DNA of 64,000 nt, from positions 2,604,001 through 2,668,000 of the forward strand of contig NZ_CP060398.1 of assembly GCF_015840915.1 (NCBI RefSeq), given 5' to 3'. The position numbers and the translations under genes are program-made. Below the pieces are notes generated by a model. The model saw nothing but the letters and a program-made list of their open reading frames with translations. It ran no database searches and was not told the DNA's origin. This document shows, in pieces, positions 53,622 through 60,442 of this stretch (positions within the stretch are counted from its first letter, which is position 1; each line of letters begins with the position of its first letter). This DNA is from Synechococcus sp. CBW1002. Its GTDB lineage: Bacteria > Cyanobacteriota > Cyanobacteriia > PCC-6307 > Cyanobiaceae.

Positions 53622-53655
53622 AAAAAAGCCTATCGGTGATTGTCAACGATAGGCT
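53622..53655 (-). terminator. Rho-independent terminator downstream of precursor peptide 1
   Basis: AGCCTATCG (53627-53635) pairs with CGATAGGCT (53647-53655) over 9 bp. Read on the minus strand, the hairpin is followed by six T (the A run at 53622-53627). It lies about 100 bases beyond the stop of the 61-residue peptide and should end its transcript, which supports that peptide being an expressed gene. Confidence 0.8.
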
Positions 53656-53679
53656 AAAGCCATGATTTTGTCTCGAAAT

Positions 53680-53724
53680 CCAGTCTTAGCAGGCGGGCTG
53701 ATTGTCTGAGTCAAGACTGGTTTT
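53680..53724 (+). terminator. Possible plus-strand terminator hairpin
   Basis: CCAGTCTT (53680-53687) pairs with AAGACTGG (53713-53720), followed by TTTT on the plus strand. The loop is long (25 bases). A further small GGGGT/ACCCC hairpin follows at 53731-53746. It may insulate the peptide gene from transcription coming from the mtnD side. Confidence 0.4.
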
Positions 53725-53757
53725 CGCTTCGGGGTGCTGATACCCCAGGCTCATCCA

Positions 53758-53943
53758 TCAATTTTGACCAGGCTGAATCGGACCAGGACCAGGACCAGGA
53801 CCCTTTAACCCAACCTTGGCTCCAATCTTGGCAGCGATGGCGATCGCCTGATTGTTCAGCTTGACAGATTCTCCCTGATGACTAGGGCGAGCCAGAAGGC
53901 GGAAGCCATGAAGTTTGACATGATCAAGTTGAAGAGGCTGCAT
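53758..53943 (-). CDS. Putative RiPP precursor peptide 1 (61 aa, GPGPGPGP tail)
   Basis: It starts at ATG 53943 and ends at TGA 53758. Residues 4-7 and 11-16 read LQLD and LHGFRL, residues 38-47 read IGAKVGLKGP, and a tail of alternating Gly and Pro ends IQPGQN. A second peptide at 57381-57557 shares both motifs but has another tail, which fixes the start codon and shows selection on the protein. The layout (conserved N-terminal leader, variable C-terminus, adjacent ATP-grasp and HExxH enzymes) is that of a modified peptide precursor. The gene is divergent from the ATP-grasp gene and followed by a strong terminator. No strong ribosome-binding site is visible. The product is unknown. Confidence 0.75.
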   Translation of the reverse strand: MQPLQLDHVKLHGFRLLARPSHQGESVKLNNQAIAIAAKIGAKVGLKGPGPGPGPIQPGQN

Positions 53944-54242
53944 CAGAACCCAGAAGAGGCTGACCAATTTTCGGACTATCTCCCTCGCTTGTCAATCAAT
54001 CGATCGCTCCAAACCGTGACTGTCTCCTGATTCCAGCTGAGTTGATCCTGGCCGGATTGGACTTCCCCGTTGCGAAGAGCGTTTTCCAGTATCGAATGGA
54101 TCTCCATTCGGATGGCTCACCACGTAACAGAAACTCACCAGTTGACTTCTGATTTCATGAGACTGAGTCTGGTTCCCATCGGATGTCAAAGGGGCGTTAC
54201 CATAGCTCCTATCATTCTATCTGATTTGCATCTTTATTCTTG
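53944..54242. promoter_or_regulatory. Divergent intergenic region between peptide 1 and the ATP-grasp side
   Basis: About 300 bases without a convincing gene separate the minus-strand peptide from the plus-strand small frame and ATP-grasp gene, so promoters for both directions should lie here. A TTGACA hexamer occurs on the minus strand near 54184-54189, but no good -10 partner is placed behind it. No further operator could be named. Confidence 0.4.
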
Positions 54243-54422
54243 ATGGAAGACTGCCGACCTGCCCAGCCCCGCGATGGCGTAGATAACTCTTGGCGGGACA
54301 GAGCACGATTACCGTTAGAAAACAAGTGGTTCCCGATAGTGGTGATTGAGCCCATGCACTGCAGCATTAAACTGCCAGGGCTTTCAATTGGCCTGAAGTG
54401 GGGTTGGTTGCGTCAAGCATGA
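54243..54422 (+). CDS. Small frame overlapping the ATP-grasp start (59 aa)
   Basis: It runs from ATG 54243 (MEDCRPAQPRDGVDNSWRDR) to a TGA that overlaps the ATG at 54419 of the ATP-grasp gene (ATGA), a layout typical of translational coupling. The C-terminal part (NKWFPIVVIEPMHCSIKLPG, then LSIGLKWGWLRQA) is hydrophobic and basic. No family is recognised and the ribosome-binding site is weak. It may be a small partner protein or only a coupling leader. Confidence 0.4.
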   Translation: MEDCRPAQPRDGVDNSWRDRARLPLENKWFPIVVIEPMHCSIKLPGLSIGLKWGWLRQA

Positions 54423-56272
54423 CAGGGGTAATCCTTCGTGGCACGGCGCCGTCCGGGCTCCATGGCCATCTCGATGGGTTTGATCAGCCCAGCAGGCTCA
54501 TCGTGCTCCAGTGGAAAGCCCCGCAGTCTCTTCTCGACCATCCTGTGAAGACGCTGTCCACCCTTGAACACTGGCTGCGAGACGCCTTCGATGTTCAGCC
54601 TACTACTCTGAAAACGAAGTCGAAGTTCAGTGCATCCAAACAAGGGGCCAGTTTGGATCGAGCTGCCTGGCACATTCTTGAGCTCGGCAAGGTGCTGCTT
54701 CAGATGTTGGAAGTTCCCGTGTTCCATCCAGGAGTGATTCATCACGTTCGCAAAGATCATTCCCAGTCAGGTTTGTGGAACATTCGAGCAACCACTGCCG
54801 TTCTTGACCATTTCCCTGAAGACGTCTATTACGAGTGCTACTTTCGCGCAGCTCGCATCGTCTCTTTCATGGCAAAAACCAAGCCGGACAGCGACGAAAT
54901 TGCCAAGCTTCAATCCAGGCTTAAATGTCAACATATTGACCAGATGCAAGGGATGATTCCACGAGGAAGGTCTACATATCCCTTGCTTTCTTATGCTTAT
55001 AATCAGCGAATTCCGTTTCGGCATCTTGGAGAGGGGGTCTATTCGTTGGGATGGGGCTCCCAGTGCCGCAGGATTCGTGGCGGTGGTATTGATAAGGATT
55101 CAAGTATTGGGGCTATACTCAGCCACAATAAAGCTTCAACCATTCGAGTTCTGAGTGCGGCGGGTCTTCCTGTTCCTGTCCAGCGGACGATTGATTCTGA
55201 AGCAGCTGCTTTGGTTGCCGCCAGGGAGCTTGGATGGCCTGTCGTGCTCAAGCCAGCCGATCGCGATCGAGGGGAAGGCGTCACGATCAATATTCGAGAA
55301 CCTGGTCAGCTGAAACGTGCCTGGCAGGAGGCACGCCATTTTTCGACCCGCTTGTTGTTGGAACGTCAGATCTCCGGCCTCTGTCATCGTCTTCATGTTT
55401 GTGATGGCCAGCTCATCAGCGCCTGGCGACGTCGACCCAAATCCGTTCGGGGTGATGGCAGCCTCACTGTGAAAGAATTGATTGACCGCGCCAATGCTGA
55501 GCAACAAGCCTTGCCTCCTTGGAAGCGGTTGAAGCCATTTCCTTGCGATGATGTTGCTGTAGGGTGCCTCGCGGCCCATGGTCTCACGCTTGATTCAGTA
55601 CCTGCCAAGGATGACTGGGCTCCTCTGAGGCCTTTCAATGCACCAGCTTGGGGCGGTGTGGTGGAGGACGTCGATCAATTGATCCATCCTGACAATGTTT
55701 CTCTGGCCATTGAGGCTGCAAAACTTTTCGATCTGAGCAATGCTGGAATAGATCTGATTACAACTGATATCTCAGAACCCTGGTATCGAAACGGTGCGGC
55801 GATTAACGAGGTTAATCATTCTCCCCAGTCTCCTGATAGCCCACAGTTGCTGGAGAAAGTCTTCGCCAGCCACTTTCCCACTAATGGACGAATCCCAATT
55901 GAGGTCTTTGTTGGCAGAAGTGCCGCCTGGGATAAGGCTTTTCAGAAACAGCAGGAGTACAACTCCTCAGGTTTTCCTTGTTGGGTGACAGATCATCAGC
56001 GCAGCGTCGATTGCTCAGGTCGCGAGCTGCACCTGATGGCGCATGGATTGTTTGATCGATGTCATGCTTTGCTTTGCCGCAAGAATGTTGGCGCCCTCAT
56101 CGTGGTGGTTTCCGATCAAGACTTATTCTTGACGGGTTTGCCATTCGACCAGCCCGATCATCTTCAGATCGTGGGGGATTGGCAACCGTCGCCAAACGAC
56201 CGATCATGGAAAACGTTGCTCAGTTGGATGCGGCCGAAGTTGGATTCACCCATTGTTGATGAGTCTGAGTGA
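54419..56272 (+). CDS. Cyanophycin-synthetase-like ATP-grasp enzyme
   Basis: A 617-residue protein. Residues 1 to about 220 resemble the N-terminal domain of cyanophycin synthetase (LDHFPEDVYYECYFRAARIV). The ATP-grasp domain spans roughly 230-480: YSLGWGSQCRRIRGGGIDKD, then GLPVPVQRTIDSEAA, VVLKPADRDRGEGVTINI with the ATP-binding Lys, LLLERQISG, and metal-site NEVNHSP. The last 140 residues (HLMAHGLFDRCHALLCRKNV) do not form an evident Mur-ligase domain, so it is not a full CphA (about 870-900 residues). ATP-grasp enzymes activate a carboxylate for amide or ester formation; with precursor-like peptides on both sides, a peptide substrate is inferred. GTG 54398 is another start. Its 3' end overlaps the HExxH gene by 27 bases. 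Confidence 0.82.
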   Translation: MTGVILRGTAPSGLHGHLDGFDQPSRLIVLQWKAPQSLLDHPVKTLSTLEHWLRDAFDVQPTTLKTKSKFSASKQGASLDRAAWHILELGKVLLQMLEVPVFHPGVIHHVRKDHSQSGLWNIRATTAVLDHFPEDVYYECYFRAARIVSFMAKTKPDSDEIAKLQSRLKCQHIDQMQGMIPRGRSTYPLLSYAYNQRIPFRHLGEGVYSLGWGSQCRRIRGGGIDKDSSIGAILSHNKASTIRVLSAAGLPVPVQRTIDSEAAALVAARELGWPVVLKPADRDRGEGVTINIREPGQLKRAWQEARHFSTRLLLERQISGLCHRLHVCDGQLISAWRRRPKSVRGDGSLTVKELIDRANAEQQALPPWKRLKPFPCDDVAVGCLAAHGLTLDSVPAKDDWAPLRPFNAPAWGGVVEDVDQLIHPDNVSLAIEAAKLFDLSNAGIDLITTDISEPWYRNGAAINEVNHSPQSPDSPQLLEKVFASHFPTNGRIPIEVFVGRSAAWDKAFQKQQEYNSSGFPCWVTDHQRSVDCSGRELHLMAHGLFDRCHALLCRKNVGALIVVVSDQDLFLTGLPFDQPDHLQIVGDWQPSPNDRSWKTLLSWMRPKLDSPIVDESE

Positions 56273-57244
56273 GGGATGAACAGCCTGTGCTGCACTCTCC
56301 AGGAGAGCACGCCCAGTCATTGTTAGCATACCGTGCTCCTGAATAACCCCCATACCATTGTCAAAGTTGTGACGATTCTCGGCTTTGGCCTTCTGCGCTT
56401 TGGCACAACTATCAGCATCCAGGAGGTTGGATTGAAGAAGGGTGTCCATGGCAAAATACATGCGGGCTGATACCCAAGTGGCGTGAAAGATGCCATCCAT
56501 CGGACGAGGGTCTCTCCTGAGTGGAGATGGGTAAAGATCCTGATCCGAGTTGGTTGTCAGCGGCTCTTCAATTGTGAAGCCATACAATAGTAAATGTGCG
56601 GCTTCATGAACCAATACTTCCAATAGTTCTACGATGGACCTTTGTCGTTCGATATTAATGAAGAGCGCCCCCCAAAGCATGTAGCAAGAGCCTCCATCAA
56701 AAATGTACGAATCGTTGGGGTTTCCACTCACCATCACTAGCTGGGTGACGAGAGCAGCAATTTCGCCAGAAAGATCAGGGCTGACTCGGTCTAAAAGTTG
56801 CAGCGCGGCATGGAGATCATGCAGAAAGCTCGGCACTCTTTCGTGATCGGGCGGTTGGATGGAAAGATCATCCGTGCCTCCCGTGCCCATCAATGCGGCA
56901 TACATGCTGAGATCAGGAGCCAGAGAGGGATCATCCAATCCGATGACCTGCATGGATTCAAGTGGCGAGTGGGAGGCCGCCAGTCGGTTCCAGATTGTTG
57001 TTGCTCCCTCTTGATCTCCTTCAGACAACTTGAGCACGAGCTGGCTATATAAGCCGAATGGAACAGGTCCAAGCCGAAGTCCTTGTTTCAGTCCATTAAC
57101 CAGTCCATCAATGGAAGATGGGTCCACTTTCAGATGCTCTGCGCACACGTCTGAAAGATAGACAAGGCTGTCTGCCAGGCTGCGCCTAAATGCTCGGTCG
57201 ATATTGAGGGCGCGAGAAGCGTCAGGTAGAAAGTGAAAACACAT
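56246..57244 (-). CDS. HExxH-motif protein resembling aKG-HExxH peptide beta-hydroxylases
   Basis: A 332-residue protein. The N-terminal 150 residues are helical. The core has DGGSCYMLWGALFINIE, then LEVLVHEAAHLLLYGF with HEAAH at residues 213-217, and YPSPLRRDPRPMDGIFHATW at about 238-257 with a further His. This combination (HExxH, then S/T-PLRxDPRPMDGxxHA) is that of the HEXXH-motif family found in peptide-modification clusters, where members hydroxylate peptide side chains with 2-oxoglutarate, rather than acting as proteases. It follows peptide 2 on the same strand, with a strong hairpin between, and is convergent with the ATP-grasp gene. Confidence 0.8.
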   Translation of the reverse strand: MCFHFLPDASRALNIDRAFRRSLADSLVYLSDVCAEHLKVDPSSIDGLVNGLKQGLRLGPVPFGLYSQLVLKLSEGDQEGATTIWNRLAASHSPLESMQVIGLDDPSLAPDLSMYAALMGTGGTDDLSIQPPDHERVPSFLHDLHAALQLLDRVSPDLSGEIAALVTQLVMVSGNPNDSYIFDGGSCYMLWGALFINIERQRSIVELLEVLVHEAAHLLLYGFTIEEPLTTNSDQDLYPSPLRRDPRPMDGIFHATWVSARMYFAMDTLLQSNLLDADSCAKAQKAKAENRHNFDNGMGVIQEHGMLTMTGRALLESAAQAVHPSLRLINNG

Positions 57245-57254
57245 GAATGCAGAG

Positions 57255-57291
57255 GCCTACAGGCGCTTTTGTACTTTAAGCGCATGTAGGC
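57255..57291 (-). promoter_or_regulatory. Strong leader hairpin between peptide 2 and the HExxH gene
   Basis: GCCTAC and GCGCTT on one arm pair with AAGCGC and GTAGGC on the other: 12 base pairs with one small internal loop and a 9-base apex. It sits 10 bases before the HExxH start codon. There is no T run, so it is not a standard terminator. It could set the ratio of precursor to enzyme by pausing, RNA processing or hiding the ribosome-binding site. Confidence 0.6.
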
Positions 57292-57380
57292 TCGGATCAA
57301 CTCTATGGCTTCTGGCGTTCTTGTTTAGTGCCTGGACTTGTTGGCCTGGGAAGCGAATCCCGTTGTCAACCGGGGTTAAG

Positions 57381-57557
57381 TCAAGACGGCGTTGGGGTTG
57401 GAGTTGGCCATATCGGTCCCTTTTCGCCGATCTTTGCTCCGATGGCAGAACTGAGGCAGAGAGGCGAATCGGTTGGCTCGCTGGACGTCATGGCACAGCT
57501 GCGAGAAGCCAGGCGAAAGCCATGGAGTCTGGCCATGTCAAGCTGAAGGGAGCTCAT
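57381..57557 (-). CDS. Putative RiPP precursor peptide 2 (58 aa, PTPTPTP tail)
   Basis: It starts at ATG 57557 and ends at TGA 57381. It shares LQLD at 4-7 and LHGFRL at 11-16 with peptide 1 (12 of the first 19 residues identical), and reads IGAKIGEKGP at 39-48 against IGAKVGLKGP there. The tail is IWPTPTPTPS instead of GPGPGPGPIQPGQN. Three Cys/Ser/Thr-rich residues in the linker (SCAMTSSEPTDSPLCLSS) are not shared. It lies 24 bases after miaE on the same strand, so it may be read from the aroQ-miaE promoter, and 136 bases before the HExxH gene. It is short enough to be missed by gene callers. Confidence 0.75.
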   Translation of the reverse strand: MSSLQLDMARLHGFRLASRSCAMTSSEPTDSPLCLSSAIGAKIGEKGPIWPTPTPTPS

Positions 57558-57581
57558 GGGGAAAGTTCCAGGGTTTTCAGA

Positions 57582-58280
57582 TTATGTGGGGAGTTGCCAG
57601 TTGGTGTCAACCTGTCCTGCTGCCTGTGACGCTTGGCCGGGCTTGAAGTCCTCTTGAATGCCTGCCGAGTGAAAGCGAATCTCAACGCTCGAAGCTGGTG
57701 TTCCGCTGAGAATCTGAGTTTCGCGGTCGGCCAGATGTTCCAGTCTTGCCACTGTCAACGGTCTTCCGAAGCGCTGTTCGCTCAGCAGCCAGTAGAGGCC
57801 GAAGTGTCTGGCTTCGCTTGCCAGCAGATCGCTGTAGAGCTCACACAGTTCAGGATCCGGAGTGTGGCTGGCGAGCAGCCCCATGCGCTCGTGGCTGCGG
57901 GCCTCAATCAGTCCGGCCACCAGGAAGCTATCGAGCATGCGTTCGGGTTCCTGCCGGCGAATTTCCTGGGCGAGAGAGGCTCCATAGGGGGGGGCCGGCA
58001 ACGCCCGCAAGCTGATGCCACGCCGTTGAAGCAGGGCCAGGACACGGTCGAAGTGCTGCAATTCCTCTTGAATCAGGGGGCTCAGCACGGCGGCAAGCTC
58101 GGTGTCTGAGGGATAGCGGAACATCAGTTGCAAGGCCGCGCCGGCTGCTTTGCGCTCGCAGTGGGCATGGTCGATCAGCAGCAGATCCGGGTGGGACAGC
58201 GCTTTCTCAAGCCAGCTGTCACTGCTGGGCCTTGCCAGCCACTTCACACGGGTGAACTCCGATGGAGCGGTGACGGTCAT
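57582..58280 (-). CDS. miaE: tRNA-(ms2io6A)-hydroxylase
   Basis: A 232-residue ferritin-like diiron enzyme that hydroxylates the isopentenyl group of ms2i6A37 in tRNA. Iron ligands are visible in [54 protein letters not shown] and [20 protein letters not shown]. The length is typical for cyanobacteria. Its start overlaps the aroQ stop (ATGA). Precursor peptide 2 begins 24 bases after its stop. Confidence 0.93.
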   Translation of the reverse strand: MTVTAPSEFTRVKWLARPSSDSWLEKALSHPDLLLIDHAHCERKAAGAALQLMFRYPSDTELAAVLSPLIQEELQHFDRVLALLQRRGISLRALPAPPYGASLAQEIRRQEPERMLDSFLVAGLIEARSHERMGLLASHTPDPELCELYSDLLASEARHFGLYWLLSEQRFGRPLTVARLEHLADRETQILSGTPASSVEIRFHSAGIQEDFKPGQASQAAGQVDTNWQLPT

Positions 58281-58735
58281 GCTTGAGTCAGACGAAGGTG
58301 ATCCACCAGCCCTTCCAGGGCGAGCCGGTAGCTGGTGTGGCCGAAACCGCAGATCACTCCAACGGCCCGATCGGCCAGGTGCGAGTGGTGGCGGAAGGGC
58401 TCTCGGGCATGGGTGTTGCTCAGGTGCAGTTCCACGAAGGGAAGGGCCACAGCGAGCAGGGCATCCCGTAAGGCGATCGAGGTATGGGTGTAAGCCCCGG
58501 CGTTGATCAGAATTCCGTCAGTGTCGTCGCGAGCGGCCTGGATCCGATCCACCAGGGCTCCCTCATGGTTGCTCTGGTAGCAGTCGAGCTCCACCCCGAG
58601 GGCGACCGCCTGATCCTGCAGGGATGCATTGATCTGCTCGAGGCTGCGGGTGCCGTAGAGGCCTGGTTCGCGGCTGCCCAGCAGGTTGAGGTTCGGGCCA
58701 TGGAGCACCAGCACTCGCACCGAGAGTTCCACCAC
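58277..58735 (-). CDS. aroQ: 3-dehydroquinate dehydratase, type II
   Basis: A 152-residue enzyme of the shikimate pathway. [20 protein letters not shown] with the catalytic Tyr, [53 protein letters not shown] and the C-terminal [16 protein letters not shown] are all conserved. It starts with GTG; a GTG nearer VLVLHGPN is possible. It overlaps miaE by 4 bases, a pairing usual in picocyanobacteria. Confidence 0.96.
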   Translation of the reverse strand: MVELSVRVLVLHGPNLNLLGSREPGLYGTRSLEQINASLQDQAVALGVELDCYQSNHEGALVDRIQAARDDTDGILINAGAYTHTSIALRDALLAVALPFVELHLSNTHAREPFRHHSHLADRAVGVICGFGHTSYRLALEGLVDHLRLTQA

Positions 58736-58829
58736 TGGATGGGACTCGATCGTATCGGGCCCGGGCGGACTGGACCGCGGCCTCCGGTGGGGGCGGCAGG
58801 CCGGCTGGTAAGTTCTTGGGGTGTGGTTC

Positions 58830-58911
58830 GGGTCGGTGCCCGAGTGGTTAATGGGGGCGGACTGTAAATCCGCTGGCTCTGCCTACGTTGGTTCAAATCC
58901 AACCCGGCCCA
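58830..58911 (+). tRNA. tRNA-Tyr (anticodon GTA)
   Basis: A long-variable-arm tRNA. Acceptor GGGTCGG pairs with CCGGCCC (one G-U pair), the anticodon stem GCGGA/TCCGC encloses CTGTAAA with GTA, and the T-arm is GTTGGTTCAAATCCAAC. The extra arm and the discriminator A fit tRNA-Tyr. CCA is not encoded. Confidence 0.95.
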
Positions 58912-58921
58912 TCCACCACAC

Positions 58922-58993
<72 letters not shown>

Positions 58994-59067
58994 TTGATGT
59001 TTCGTTTCCCGAAAGACGGACGAAGTTGTTTTTCTGACCTGTTCAGACGGGTATCGCTGTTTTCAGA

Positions 59068-60360
59068 TCAGGCCACCTGGGAATGGTGGCAGAGTTCGCC
59101 ATAGAGCTGTTCCAGGCTGTCGATGTTGGCGGCCAGGGTGTAGCGCTCCATGGCCCGCACCCGGGCCCGGCGCCCCAGCTCCTGGGTCAGCACGGGCTGA
59201 TCCCGCAGCACCGGCAACAGGGTACGCAGCTGGGTGGTGACGCCCTGGGTGCTGATCACGATGCCGGCGCCCTCCGCCAGCACCTCGCCATCGGCGCCGG
59301 CATCGGTGGCCACGCAGGCCGTGCCGCTGGCCATGGCCTCCAGCAAGGCCAGGGAGAGGCCCTCCACCAGGGAGGGCAGCAGAAACACCTCCGCCAGCTG
59401 CTGCAGGGCCACCCGGCGCTCCAGGCTGGGCTCGAAACCCCACCACACCACATCAGGGTCACTGCTGCTGCCCTGCAGAGCAGCCCGCACGGGACCATCC
59501 CCCACGATCACCAGCACGCAGCCGCGGGGCCGCACGAGGCGCCAGGCCCGCAGCAGAGCCTCGACGTTCTTCTCGGTGGCCACCCGGCCCATGTAGAGGA
59601 AGACACGGCGGCCGGCGAAGCGTTGTTGCAGGGCCGCCAGCTCCGGACTCGGTGACACCGAAGCAGGCCGCCACGTGGCTGTGTCGACGCCATTGGGAAT
59701 CACGGCCAGCCGTTCGCGCCGCACCCCCAGCCGGATCAGCACCTCGGCCTGCAGCTCCGAGAACACGATCACCCGGTCGTAGCGGGCCAGCGACGGGGCA
59801 TACAGCTGATAGGTGAGCTGCTGCGTGCCTCCGGCCAGATTGCGCAGGCTGGCGTCAAAGGCGGGATGGAAGGTGGCCACCAGCGGCAGATCCAGCTGCT
59901 GGCAGAGATCGGGCAGCAGGAAATCCAGCGGCGAGAGGGTGAGACTGGCGTGCACCACGTCGGGACGCAGGCGCTCCAGGGATTCCCGCAGGGCTCGCTG
60001 GGCCCCCAGCGAGGGGATGGTGTACACCTGCGACTTCATCAGGTAGGGCAGAGCGACCTCCGGGTTCTCCTCTGCCAGGGTCACCGTCGGGTTGGTCTGG
60101 ACCAGGGCAACGTTCCCCCCCCCGCCTGTCGCCGGCCCGCCTGACTGCAGCGCGGCGCTTGCCTTGCGCGCCCTCTCATTGGCCATGCGGTTGCGGGAAG
60201 CACTGCCGAACTCAGGCAGGCTCAGGCCCGTGGCCGGGGTGTCGAAGTGGATGAAGCTGATGCCATGCCCCCGCTGCCGCAGGGCATAGGTGGTGGTGAG
60301 CCCGTAGGTGACGTTGCCGCAGAACGGTGATTTCTTGCCAAGCCAGGCAATATGTGCCAC
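59068..60360 (-). CDS. GT4-family glycosyltransferase
   Basis: A 430-residue GT-B glycosyltransferase. The N-terminal acceptor domain starts MAHIAWLGKKSPFCGNVTYG, and the C-terminal donor domain has LYMGRVATEKNVEALLRAWR, VIVGDGPVRAAL and the E-x7-E region LPSLVEGLSLALLEAMASGT. The start is GTG. The acceptor and donor are unknown; the N-terminal fold resembles enzymes acting on lipids or osmolytes. An MFS gene lies 82 bases upstream on the same strand. Confidence 0.88.
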   Translation of the reverse strand: MAHIAWLGKKSPFCGNVTYGLTTTYALRQRGHGISFIHFDTPATGLSLPEFGSASRNRMANERARKASAALQSGGPATGGGGNVALVQTNPTVTLAEENPEVALPYLMKSQVYTIPSLGAQRALRESLERLRPDVVHASLTLSPLDFLLPDLCQQLDLPLVATFHPAFDASLRNLAGGTQQLTYQLYAPSLARYDRVIVFSELQAEVLIRLGVRRERLAVIPNGVDTATWRPASVSPSPELAALQQRFAGRRVFLYMGRVATEKNVEALLRAWRLVRPRGCVLVIVGDGPVRAALQGSSSDPDVVWWGFEPSLERRVALQQLAEVFLLPSLVEGLSLALLEAMASGTACVATDAGADGEVLAEGAGIVISTQGVTTQLRTLLPVLRDQPVLTQELGRRARVRAMERYTLAANIDSLEQLYGELCHHSQVA

Positions 60361-60442
60361 CGATCACCTGCAACAGCAGGGGTTGACGCTAGCAGCGTTC
60401 ATCGGGCTGCCTCAGGGCTCGGCTGCCAGGGGGCGCTCAGGC

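Noticed and set aside
53944-53967. Longer form of peptide 1 starting at TTG 53967
   Set aside because: Alignment with peptide 2 places the start at ATG 53943 (both begin M-x-x-LQLD).
53992-54189. 65-codon minus-strand frame just upstream of peptide 1
   Set aside because: It opens only with TTG inside a TTGACA-like hexamer, lacks the shared leader motif and has no ribosome-binding site.
54139-54190. Sigma-70 promoter from TTGACT/TTGACA hexamers in the divergent region
   Set aside because: No convincing -10 hexamer at 16-18 bases on either strand; kept only as a general control region.
54419-56272. Calling the ATP-grasp gene a full cyanophycin synthetase (cphA)
   Set aside because: It is about 250 residues shorter than CphA and has no visible Mur-ligase ATP-binding motif.
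53758-57557. Calling the locus a microviridin/graspetide cluster
   Set aside because: The precursors lack the PFFARFL leader motif and the acidic plus Ser/Thr/Lys core pattern; the ATP-grasp is of CphA type rather than MvdC/D type.
57243-57629. 128-codon plus-strand frame covering precursor peptide 2
   Set aside because: It is antisense to a peptide whose sequence is conserved with peptide 1; the plus-strand product has no homolog in the window and crosses the leader hairpin.
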